NCBI GenBank assembly: GCA_023433985.1
Contig: JAEYTN010000302.1
Span: 1 to 6,889, forward strand
Origin: Pseudomonadota bacterium
Lineage (GTDB): Bacteria; Pseudomonadota; Alphaproteobacteria; Rhizobiales; Devosiaceae
Direction: 5' to 3'
Length of the DNA: 6,889 bases
Shown here: in pieces, positions 1-6,488 of the stretch
How the letters are laid out: every line of letters starts with the position of its first letter
How positions within the stretch are numbered: the first letter of the stretch is position 1
The notes under the pieces: generated by a model
Told to the model about the DNA's origin: nothing
The model's input: the letters and a program-made list of their open reading frames with translations, nothing else
The model's database searches: none
Position numbers and translations under genes: made by a program

Positions 1-455
1 GCCGTCTCGAGGCCGGTAACGATGGCCGAGCCGGCGGCGAGGCCGAGCGAACCGCCCATGAAGTCAAAATCCTGCACGCCGACCGTGACCGGCTGGCCGA
101 ACAGTTCGCCGGTCGCCACGATCACGGCGTCATCGGTACCGGTCTTCAGCCGCTGCTCCTTGAGGCGGTCGGAATAGCGCTTGGAGTCGCGGAACTTGAG
201 CGGATCCTGCGCCACGGCCGGCACCGGAACGGTGTTGTACTGGCCTTCGTCGAGGAAGGTCGCGAGCCGGTCGGAGCCCTTGATCTTCATGTGGTAGCCG
301 GAGTTCGGCACCACCCACATGTTGGCCTCGAGGTCGCGGTAGAACACCATCTCGCCCGACTCGGGATCCTTCACCCACAGGTTCTCCGAGCCCGTGTCCT
401 TCGGCTTGAGGAACGAGCGGATGCGGGGGCGGACGACGTTGTTGATCCAGTTCAT
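1..455 (-). CDS. accD: Acetyl-CoA carboxylase carboxyltransferase subunit beta, N-terminal part (cut by window edge)
   Basis: This is the beta subunit of the acetyl-CoA carboxylase carboxyltransferase, which with AccA moves the carboxyl group from biotin to acetyl-CoA in the first step of fatty acid synthesis in the cytoplasm. The visible 151 residues begin MNWINNVVRPRIRSFL, a typical alphaproteobacterial AccD start. They continue through the zinc-ribbon region (about residues 27-55) into the crotonase-like domain, including QDFDFMGGSLG near residues 128-138, which matches the DFxFMGGSMG motif of the family. The C-terminal part lies outside the window. The four positions that hold zinc cysteines in E. 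coli-type AccD are D30, S33, V49 and S52 here, so zinc binding at this site looks lost. The start is the ATG at 455-453, preceded by a modest AGGCAGG. In related genomes accD follows trpA directly; here about 2.5 kb of other genes intervene, so it probably uses its own promoter. Confidence 0.95.
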   Translation of the reverse strand, partial: MNWINNVVRPRIRSFLKPKDTGSENLWVKDPESGEMVFYRDLEANMWVVPNSGYHMKIKGSDRLATFLDEGQYNTVPVPAVAQDPLKFRDSKRYSDRLKEQRLKTGTDDAVIVATGELFGQPVTVGVQDFDFMGGSLGLAAGSAIVTGLET

Positions 456-515
456 TGGCCTGCCTGTAAGCGGGATGCCGTGTTGGTTCACGGCCCTATA
501 TGGGGATTGTGGCGA

Positions 516-544
516 ATATTATCAGCCTTCGACCCTGTGGTTAA
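516..544 (-). promoter_or_regulatory. Candidate sigma-70-type promoter for accD
   Basis: On the minus strand a TTAACC box (544-539) is separated by 17 bases from TAATAT (521-516). Each matches the housekeeping consensus at four of six positions; GATAAT, shifted by two bases, matches five of six with a 15-base spacer. This would start transcription near 508 and give a 5' leader of about 53 nt before accD. The area is the most AT-rich part of the intergenic region. This is pattern matching by eye; the exact boxes are uncertain. Confidence 0.35.
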
Positions 545-547
545 GGC

Positions 548-571
548 AGCGCTTCGGGGTTTTGAAGCGCT
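548..571. repeat. Perfect 8-bp inverted repeat in the accD/nuclease divergent region
   Basis: AGCGCTTC (548-555) and GAAGCGCT (564-571) are exact reverse complements around an 8-base spacer GGGGTTTT. The repeat sits just upstream of the candidate accD -35 box and about 85 bases before the nuclease start. It could be a regulator binding site acting on either divergent gene, or a hairpin in the nuclease leader. No run of T follows the stem on either strand, so an intrinsic terminator is unlikely. Confidence 0.5.
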
Positions 572-634
572 AACTCCGCGTTCACCCTTACGGAATTTCC
601 ATGCCGACAGCTCGGTGGGGCGATGATCCCCTGC

Positions 635-651
635 CCCTCCGAGTCGGAGGG
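635..651 (+). promoter_or_regulatory. Hairpin enclosing the nuclease ribosome binding site
   Basis: CCCTCCG (635-641) pairs perfectly with CGGAGGG (645-651) around a 3-base loop AGT. The GGAGG Shine-Dalgarno core (646-650), 5 bases before the ATG at 656, lies wholly in the right arm and is paired with CCTCC (636-640). In mRNA this GC-only-except-one stem would hide the ribosome binding site of the SNase gene. Whether it regulates anything is inference; translation could instead start upstream at the in-frame ATG 623. Confidence 0.55.
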
Positions 652-655
652 CGGC

Positions 656-1198
656 ATGTCGAACGTTGTCAGGTTGCACCGTGTAACGCGGCAGGCGCGC
701 TTTCGGGCTCCGACGAGGCAACGTTTCAATCTCGGCTTCGCAGCGCTTTGGGTCGTGGCGTTCGTCGCAGCGGCCGCCGCGGGCAGCGTAACTCTGCCCT
801 ACTTTCTGCCAACGCAACCGGCTGCCCTGGTGGCGGGCGGACAGGACACCGTGCTGGTGACGCTGCCGATGTGCAACTCCGGTCGGGGCAGCAACTGTGT
901 CATCGACGGGGACACCTTCCGCCTCAACGGCCAGTCCATCCGCATTGCCGACATTGATACGCCGGAGACCCGCAACTACCGCTGTGCCGGGGAAAAAGCG
1001 CTGGGAGACCGAGCCACCGGGCGGATGCGGCAACTGCTGAATGCCGGTCCGTTCACGGTGGGACCCTATGAGCGCGACGAGGACGTGTACGGGCGCAAGC
1101 TGCGGATAGTTACCCGCAACGGGCAATCGCTGGGGCAAATCCTCGTAGCGGAAGGGCTGGCGCGCACCTGGACCGGAGCGCGCCACCCGTGGTGCTGA
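656..1198 (+). CDS. Membrane-tethered or exported thermonuclease-family (SNase-fold) nuclease
   Basis: This 180-residue protein has an N-terminal basic stretch (residues 6-23) and a single hydrophobic segment (about 26-47, FAALWVVAFVAAAAAG core), followed by an SNase-like domain from about residue 66 to the end. Every key position of staphylococcal nuclease is visible: the DGDT motif at D84-T87 (Asp21 equivalent D86), R96, the DTPE box D101-E104 (Asp40/Thr41/Glu43), and YGR with R147 (Arg87). Calcium-dependent phosphodiester cleavage of DNA or RNA is therefore plausible. The hydrophobic segment suggests a domain facing the periplasm, where C73, C81, C110 and C180 could form disulfides. I chose ATG 656 because GGAGG lies 5 bases before it; the in-frame ATG 623 would add 11 residues (MIPCPSESEGG) and cannot be excluded. 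The gene diverges from accD and converges on the DUF2171 gene. The biological substrate is unknown. Confidence 0.9.
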   Translation: MSNVVRLHRVTRQARFRAPTRQRFNLGFAALWVVAFVAAAAAGSVTLPYFLPTQPAALVAGGQDTVLVTLPMCNSGRGSNCVIDGDTFRLNGQSIRIADIDTPETRNYRCAGEKALGDRATGRMRQLLNAGPFTVGPYERDEDVYGRKLRIVTRNGQSLGQILVAEGLARTWTGARHPWC

Positions 1199-1222
1199 GT
1201 CACTGAGCGCTCAGCGACTCAG
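1195..1222. terminator. 28-bp near-palindrome holding both convergent stop codons; candidate bidirectional terminator
   Basis: The sequence begins CTGAGTC and ends GACTCAG, with the perfect palindrome CTGAGCGCTCAG in the centre (1203-1214). Overall the two 14-base halves pair except at one position (A1202 against C1215). The TGA stop of the nuclease (1196-1198) and the TGA stop of the DUF2171 gene (1221-1219 on the minus strand) occupy mirror-image positions inside the arms. A hairpin between two convergent genes fits a two-way transcription end point, but neither side has a T tract, so a classical intrinsic terminator is not shown. Confidence 0.5.
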
Positions 1223-1479
1223 TTGAGCGGCCCGCGATCTTCTTCCTCTTCCTCGAGCACGGCATTGGCGGCGGTGGCGGACAGCCGCACCTGCTCGCCC
1301 TCGATCTCGGCGACTAGGCTGCCGGGGATGAAGTGGTGATGGCCCTCGTGGCGGCCCTCGCCGCTGTCGTCCTTGGTGAGCTTGATGCGGCCGCCCTCGA
1401 CGCGGTCGACGGTGCCAATATGCACGCCGTCGGCGCCGATGACTTCCATGTGCTCGCGGATATCGGAAAGGCTGGACAT
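1219..1479 (-). CDS. Small DUF2171-family protein (PRC-barrel-like)
   Basis: This protein of 86 residues starts MSSLSDIREHMEVIGADG and continues HIGTVDRVEGGRIKLTKDD, then a histidine-rich stretch EGRHEGHHHFIP (41-52) and a VAEIEGEQVRLS strand region. This is the pattern of DUF2171 proteins: short, soluble, predicted beta-rich, and often annotated next to stress or envelope genes in alphaproteobacteria. The function is not established. The C-terminus is very acidic (EEEEED at 76-81). ATG 1479 is supported by AGGAG at 1491-1487, seven bases upstream. A longer reading frame continues upstream antisense to the hydrolase gene but has no matching family features, so it is not used. The gene diverges from the hydrolase and converges on the nuclease with 20 bases between stop codons. 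Confidence 0.85.
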   Translation of the reverse strand: MSSLSDIREHMEVIGADGVHIGTVDRVEGGRIKLTKDDSGEGRHEGHHHFIPGSLVAEIEGEQVRLSATAANAVLEEEEEDRGPLN

Positions 1480-1520
1480 GTGATTGCTCCTGTCATGGGA
1501 CGGGACACAACGCCGAAGGC

Positions 1521-1541
1521 GGCCCGAGGATGCTTCGGGCC
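1521..1541. repeat. 7-bp inverted repeat in the DUF2171/hydrolase divergent region
   Basis: GGCCCGA (1521-1527) and TCGGGCC (1535-1541) are exact reverse complements with a 7-base spacer. A smaller CGCC-GAA-GGCG hairpin abuts it (1511-1521). Both lie in the probable leader of the DUF2171 mRNA, 30-60 bases before its start. They may be an operator or leader structure. In DNA of this GC content such short repeats also arise by chance. The rest of the 177-base intergenic region (1480-1656) shows no promoter I could call with confidence. Confidence 0.3.
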
Positions 1542-1656
1542 CTGCATACTGCTGGCGCAACTTTTCTTGGGGGCTCGTGTCGATAGGGCCATGGGTCGCT
1601 CGTCGTGAGGTCAGGAGGCGCACCGAACGCCGCGCCCGAGCTTGAGGAGTGACACG

Positions 1657-2625
1657 ATGAAGCCGATGATTTTCGCCGCCGCAGCCATGCTTGGAGGAAT
1701 CATGCCCGTACTCGCCGAAGACACGTCCGGATATGCGCCGATCAACGGGCTCGAGATGTACTACGAGATCCACGGCGAGGGCGAACCGCTGGTGCTGCTG
1801 CACGGCGCCTACATGTCCATCCCGTCGAACTGGGACGCCCTGCTGCCGACGCTGTCGAAGGATCACAAGGTGATTGCGGTGGAGCTGCAGAACCACGGCC
1901 GCACCTCCGACCGCGACACGCCCATCACCTACGAGGGCATGGCCGACGACGTGGCGGCGCTGCTCGACCACCTGAAGGTGGAGAAGGCGGCACTGTTCGG
2001 CTACTCGATGGGCGCGGGCGTCGCCATCCGCGTCGCCATGCAGCATCCCGACAAGGTGACGCGCCTCGTCGCCGCATCGGGTTCGATCAGCTACGACGCG
2101 CTGCCCGACGGCTTCGACGACATGATCAAGACGATCACGCCCGAGCTGTTCGCGAACACGCCGTTCGCGGAGGAATACAAGCGGCTTTCCAAGACGCCCG
2201 AGAACTTCCCGGCGCTGGTCGAGAAGCTCAAGGCGCTCGACCTCGACCCCTTCGCCTGGAGCGAGGAGGAGTTCGCGAAGATCAACGTGCCCTCGCTGCT
2301 GATCTTCGGCGACGCCGACGTGATCAAGGTCGATCACATCGCCAAGATGCACAAACTGCTGGGCGGCATCACCGACGGCGACACCAACGGCCTGCCCAAG
2401 ACGCAGCTGCTGGTCCTGCCCGGCACCAGCCACATCAACGTCTTCTTCAACCCGGCCAATGTGGAAATCATGAAGGCCGTGGTGCCCACCTTCCTGAAGC
2501 AGGAACTCCCGGCCAAGCCGAGCTTCAGTTTCGAACGTCAGGCGATGGCGGCGACCCTCGACGGCGCCGGGATCGGCCTGCCCAGATCCCGCGCCGCCTC
2601 TAGCCAGGCCTCGATCGCGTCCTGA
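1657..2625 (+). CDS. Exported alpha/beta hydrolase with a C-terminal tail read antisense through hicB
   Basis: This predicted 322-residue protein carries a signal peptide: K2, a hydrophobic core at 4-19, and a probable signal peptidase cut after VLA (A20), so it should act in the periplasm or outside. The alpha/beta hydrolase fold is clear: HG at 49-50 (oxyanion region), the nucleophile elbow GYSMG with S117, acid D221 in GDAD, and H259 in GTSH. The substrate cannot be read from sequence; esterase, lipase or lactonase-like activity on a small substrate is possible. ATG 1657 is chosen because GAGGAG (1644-1649) lies seven bases upstream and the signal peptide starts there; an in-frame TTG at 1642 lies inside the ribosome binding site. 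The fold ends naturally near PTFLKQELPAK (277-287). Residues from about 294 to 322 are encoded by the antisense strand of the end of hicB and look unlike any hydrolase tail, suggesting the original stop was lost at the junction. Confidence 0.88.
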   Translation: MKPMIFAAAAMLGGIMPVLAEDTSGYAPINGLEMYYEIHGEGEPLVLLHGAYMSIPSNWDALLPTLSKDHKVIAVELQNHGRTSDRDTPITYEGMADDVAALLDHLKVEKAALFGYSMGAGVAIRVAMQHPDKVTRLVAASGSISYDALPDGFDDMIKTITPELFANTPFAEEYKRLSKTPENFPALVEKLKALDLDPFAWSEEEFAKINVPSLLIFGDADVIKVDHIAKMHKLLGGITDGDTNGLPKTQLLVLPGTSHINVFFNPANVEIMKAVVPTFLKQELPAKPSFSFERQAMAATLDGAGIGLPRSRAASSQASIAS

Positions 2626-2759
2626 ACATTGGTGAGCGCCTCTTCAGGCGTCTCACCATCGCTCACGCAACCGGGGAGGTCGGGGACGGTCGCAACAAAG
2701 CCGCCGCCGTCCTCGTCGGACAGCGGAGAGACGATCACCGGATAGCTGAGCTGGCTCAC
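2538..2759 (-). CDS. hicB: HicB-family antitoxin, short form
   Basis: This 73-residue protein has the partial RNase H-like HicB domain: SYPVIVSPL (5-13), DGGGFVATVPDLPGC (17-31), then SDGETPEEALTNVQDAIEAWL (33-53), ending GRPIPAPSRVAAIA. HicB antitoxins bind and neutralise HicA. No ribbon-helix-helix or helix-turn-helix domain follows, so self-repression by DNA binding is not expected from this protein alone. The start is GTG at 2759-2757, with GAGGA (2771-2767) seven bases upstream. It overlaps the hicA stop by four bases (GTGA), which points to translational coupling. The ATG at 2906 in the same frame lies deep within hicA and gives an unrelated N-terminus, so it is rejected. The last 88 bases overlap the convergent hydrolase gene. 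Confidence 0.88.
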   Translation of the reverse strand: MSQLSYPVIVSPLSDEDGGGFVATVPDLPGCVSDGETPEEALTNVQDAIEAWLEAARDLGRPIPAPSRVAAIA

Positions 2760-2998
2760 TTTGCCATCCTCACGGCTTCGACGAAGGACACGAGCTTGCG
2801 GATATATACGGGCTTGATCGGCCGCTTGAAAGGCACTGTCAGGATTTCCGCTACGGCGGGATGCGAGAGCTTGTAGTGGGAGCCACCGCCACGCGGCGGG
2901 TCGCACGCGATACCGACCTCGCGACAGAGAACGGCAACATCTTCGATCGACCAGCCGGCGCGCGGGTTCTCCGCCATGCGCGCCAACCGCTTGCTCAT
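2756..2998 (-). CDS. hicA: HicA-family toxin (mRNA interferase)
   Basis: This 80-residue toxin of the HicA family has a dsRNA-binding-like fold and acts as a ribosome-independent mRNA interferase. The signature GGGSHYKL carries the catalytic histidine H41, and IKPVYIRKLVSFVEA (61-75) is the typical C-terminal helix region. The N-terminal part, NPRAGWSIEDVAVLCREVG (11-29), marks the longer HicA subfamily that usually pairs with short HicB proteins. ATG 2998 lies only four bases after the trpA stop codon. No good Shine-Dalgarno sequence is at normal distance (GAAGG in the end of trpA is about 15 bases away), so translation may depend on ribosomes finishing trpA. The later ATG at codon 8 would remove only seven residues. 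The pair appears intact and probably functional. Confidence 0.9.
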   Translation of the reverse strand: MSKRLARMAENPRAGWSIEDVAVLCREVGIACDPPRGGGSHYKLSHPAVAEILTVPFKRPIKPVYIRKLVSFVEAVRMAK

Positions 2999-3002
2999 CT
3001 TG

Positions 3003-3829
3003 TCAGGCCGGTACCTTCGCCCGCTTCACGCCGCCCGCTAGTCCGGCAACCAGTGTGGTCACCGCGCCTACCGTGCCGGGCGTCGCCTTGCCGTTGTCCA
3101 GCGAGCCGAGGACGGCGTTGCAGACCGCGGTGCCCACGGCGATGCCGTCGGCGTCGCGGCCGACGCGGGCGGCATCATCGGCGGTCTTGATGCCGAAGCC
3201 GACCACCACCGGGAGTTCGGTGTGGCCCTTGATGCGCTGCACCGCCTCGCCGACTGCGGCGTGGTTCTTGATCGCTGCGCCAGTAATGCCGGTCATCGAG
3301 ACGTAGTAGACGAAGCCCGAGGTGTTCGCGAGCACGGCCGGCAGGCGTGCGTCGTCGGTGGTCGGGGTCGCGAGCCGGATGAAGTTGATGCCGGCCCTGA
3401 GCGCCGGAATGCAGAGCTCGTCGTCCTCCTCGGGTGGCAGATCGACCACGATGAGGCCATCGACTCCTACAGCCTTGGCGGCGGCGAGGAAGGCGTCGAC
3501 GCCGAAGATGTAGATGGGGTTGTAGTAGCCCATCAGCACGATCGGGGTTTCGGCATCCTTCTGGCGGAAGGCTTCGACCATGGCCAGTGTCCGGCGCATG
3601 GTCTGGCCGGCTGCCAGGGCGCGTTGGCCCGCCGCCTGGATGCTCGGTCCATCGGCCATGGGATCGGAGAACGGCATGCCGAGCTCGATGATGTCGGCGC
3701 CGGCAGCCGGGAGGGCATCGAGAATGGCCTGGCCGGTGCCACGGTCGGGATCGCCGGCCATGGTGTAGATGACGAGCGCCGGACGGCCCTCGGCGGCGCA
3801 CTTGGCAAAACGAGCGGGGATACGGGTGG

Positions 3830-3833
<4 letters not shown>
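3003..3833 (-). CDS. trpA: Tryptophan synthase alpha subunit
   Basis: TrpA splits indole-3-glycerol phosphate into glyceraldehyde-3-phosphate and indole, which passes through a tunnel to TrpB. The 276-residue length is normal. Catalytic E50 and D61 lie in [16 protein letters not shown] (48-63). The mobile loop [10 protein letters not shown] and the phosphate-binding stretches VGFGI and GIAVGTAV are all present. The start ATG at 3833-3831 overlaps the trpB stop as ATGA, consistent with coupled synthesis of the two subunits in equal amounts. The stop codon lies four bases before hicA, so trpA here is not the last gene of its transcript, unlike the simple trpF-trpB-trpA arrangement followed by a spacer and accD. 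Confidence 0.98.
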
Positions 3834-5050
<1,217 letters not shown>

Positions 5051-5062
5051 CTTGAAGAACTC

Positions 5063-5713
5063 CTACCCGTGCGCGTGACGCGCCTTAGCCGTAAAGGCGC
5101 GGATCAGCTCGGCGCTCTTGACACCCGGCGCCGTTTCCACGCCTGAGGAAACATCCACGCCCATCGGCCGGACCTGCCGGACGGCATCCCCTACCGTATC
5201 GGGCGTGAGACCCCCCGAAAGCATGAAGCCGAGCCCAGGGTCAAGCGCCTTGAGGAGGTTCCAGTCGAAGGTGACGCCGTTGCCCCCAACGCGATCGGCG
5301 CCCTTGGGCGCCTTTGCATCGAGCAGGATGCGGTCGGCGACGTCCACGAACTGCGCCACACTGGCCACATCCTCGGCCGACCCGATCGAAACCGCCTTGA
5401 GGATGGCGATGCCGGCTTCGTCGCGGATTGCCTCGACACGGTGCGGCGTTTCGGGGCCGTGCAGTTGGATCCAGTCGGGCGACAGGGCCGCCACTTCCAT
5501 GACGCAGCTGTTGTCGGGGTTCACCAGCACCACGCAGGTTTCGACCCGGCCGCGGGCCACCGAGATCAGTTCCTGCAGCGTTTCGAGGTCGACGTAGCGC
5601 GGACTGCGCTCGACATGCATGAAGCCGACAATGTCGGCGCCTGCCTCGATCGCAGCTTCGAGCAGGGCGGGCGTCTTGATGCCGCAGATCTTGATGATGA
5701 GGGGGTCGGCCAT
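5063..5713 (-). CDS. trpF: Phosphoribosylanthranilate isomerase
   Basis: TrpF converts N-(5-phosphoribosyl)anthranilate to CdRP, the third step of tryptophan synthesis, in the cytoplasm. The protein has 216 residues in a single (beta/alpha)8 barrel. The general base cysteine C10 lies in IKICGIK and the general acid aspartate D132 in ILLDAK. GGNGVTFDW, LSGGL and GVDVSSGVE form the phosphate-binding side. ATG 5713 gives the usual MADPLIIKICGIK start. The upstream ATG 5767 would add 18 residues without family support and overlap lapA by 44 bases. No clear Shine-Dalgarno sequence precedes 5713. The lapA stop is ten bases upstream, so coupling to lapA translation is likely. The TAG stop (5065-5063) overlaps the trpB ribosome binding site. 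Confidence 0.97.
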   Translation of the reverse strand: MADPLIIKICGIKTPALLEAAIEAGADIVGFMHVERSPRYVDLETLQELISVARGRVETCVVLVNPDNSCVMEVAALSPDWIQLHGPETPHRVEAIRDEAGIAILKAVSIGSAEDVASVAQFVDVADRILLDAKAPKGADRVGGNGVTFDWNLLKALDPGLGFMLSGGLTPDTVGDAVRQVRPMGVDVSSGVETAPGVKSAELIRAFTAKARHAHG

Positions 5714-5723
5714 GGGCAAACGA

Positions 5724-6077
5724 TCAACTCGGGCGGGCGAAATCGTCAGGACTGAGGGCGAGGGCATTATCGGGAGCGCGACGCGCGACTTCGAGCTCGC
5801 GGTGCAGCCGTTCTGTCTCGCGGCGGAAGTGCCGCTCGTCGCGGCGATGTGCGCCCTGCGCGAACCAGGTGGCGATGCCGCCGAGGATCACGCCGATCAG
5901 CAGCACGGCGAAGATGACGAGGAACAGGGGCACGCCGACGCCGGTCGACGCCAGCGCCTCGGTCGAGGCCAGCGGATTGAGGTTGACCACCACCAGCTGG
6001 CGGTTGGCGAGGGCGAATACGATCAGCACCGCACAAAGCGGCACCAGCACGAACCAGCCCACTATCCGTTTGAGCAT
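5724..6077 (-). CDS. LapA-domain (DUF1049) inner-membrane protein
   Basis: This 117-residue protein has two hydrophobic segments, about residues 6-24 (VGWFVLVPLCAVLIVFALA) and 48-72 (VGVPLFLVIFAVLLIGVILGG region), joined by a short loop with the NRQLVVVNLNP motif typical of LapA/DUF1049 proteins. A basic, charged tail (77-100, HRRDERHFRRETERLHRELE) could form a cytoplasmic coiled coil. In E. coli, LapA works with LapB in control of lipopolysaccharide synthesis; a role in envelope homeostasis here is by analogy only. Its place between ihfB and trpF is a conserved neighbourhood in Hyphomicrobiales. The start ATG at 6077-6075 has only a weak AGG upstream. Ten bases separate its stop from trpF, suggesting co-transcription. 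Confidence 0.88.
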   Translation of the reverse strand: MLKRIVGWFVLVPLCAVLIVFALANRQLVVVNLNPLASTEALASTGVGVPLFLVIFAVLLIGVILGGIATWFAQGAHRRDERHFRRETERLHRELEVARRAPDNALALSPDDFARPS

Positions 6078-6104
6078 CAGCCTAGCCCGGATTCCTGGTT
6101 TGTC

Positions 6105-6148
6105 GCGTTTCCCGACCGCAAAACCGTCGCCACTTCTGCCGGAAACGC
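6105..6148. repeat. 8-bp inverted repeat between ihfB and lapA
   Basis: GCGTTTCC (6105-6112) and GGAAACGC (6141-6148) are exact reverse complements separated by 28 bases. Within the spacer CGAC (6114-6117) and GTCG (6126-6129) could form a small nested stem. The repeat fills most of the 78-base gap between ihfB and lapA and could form an mRNA processing or attenuation structure, or a wide operator. No T tract follows, so I do not call a terminator. Confidence 0.3.
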
Positions 6149-6155
6149 TCCGCGA

Positions 6156-6440
6156 TCAGCCAGCGCGGTTGATCCGTTCGCGGATTTCCTTGCCAGCCTT
6201 GAACTGGGGCACATACTTTTCGCCCACATCGACGGTTTCGCCGGTGCGCGGATTGCGCCCGACACGGGCCGGCCGGTTCTTCACCGAAAACGCACCGAAA
6301 CCGCGGAGTTCGACCCGGTCACCCCGGGCCATGGCATCGCCAACCTCATCCAGGATGGCGTTGACGATATTTTCGATATCACGCTGGAACAAATGCGGAT
6401 TTTCGTCGGCCAGCTTCTGTACGAGCTCGGACTTGATCAT
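6156..6440 (-). CDS. ihfB: Integration host factor subunit beta
   Basis: IHF beta pairs with IHF alpha to bind and sharply bend DNA in recombination, replication and promoter control. The 94 residues equal the length of the E. coli protein. Family landmarks are [11 protein letters not shown] at the start, [11 protein letters not shown] (43-53), the DNA-intercalating proline P64 in GRNPRTGE on the beta arm, and [16 protein letters not shown] near the end. I chose ATG 6440, preceded by a GGGGGGCGGT purine-rich site, because it gives the canonical N-terminus. An in-frame ATG at 6485 would add 15 residues ([15 protein letters not shown]) and begins three bases after the sppA stop, so a longer form is formally possible. 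The neighbourhood sppA-ihfB-lapA is standard for alphaproteobacteria, and the two genes probably share a transcript. Confidence 0.96.
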   Translation of the reverse strand: MIKSELVQKLADENPHLFQRDIENIVNAILDEVGDAMARGDRVELRGFGAFSVKNRPARVGRNPRTGETVDVGEKYVPQFKAGKEIRERINRAG

Positions 6441-6488
6441 ACCGCCCCCCAGGCGCCCCTCCGTCAGGATCGATGGCTGCGTCATCAG

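Noticed and set aside
548..571. Intrinsic terminator at the AGCGCTTC repeat
   Set aside because: The four T bases lie in the loop rather than after the stem, and no gene ends nearby on either strand.
488..1186. Minus-strand open frame opposite the nuclease gene
   Set aside because: The plus-strand frame has all SNase catalytic residues; the opposite frame shows only composition-driven openness.
1480..2433. Upstream extension of the DUF2171 frame to over 400 residues
   Set aside because: The extension is antisense to the hydrolase, is low-complexity, and the family N-terminus starts at the ATG 1479 with a good AGGAG site.
2760..2906. Longer hicB start at the ATG 2906
   Set aside because: It would place about 49 unrelated residues antecedent to the HicB domain and lie wholly inside hicA; the GTG at 2759 has a ribosome binding site and the usual overlap.
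5714..5767. N-terminal extension of trpF from the ATG 5767
   Set aside because: The added residues do not resemble TrpF and would overlap the end of lapA; MADPLIIKICGIK from 5713 is the usual start.
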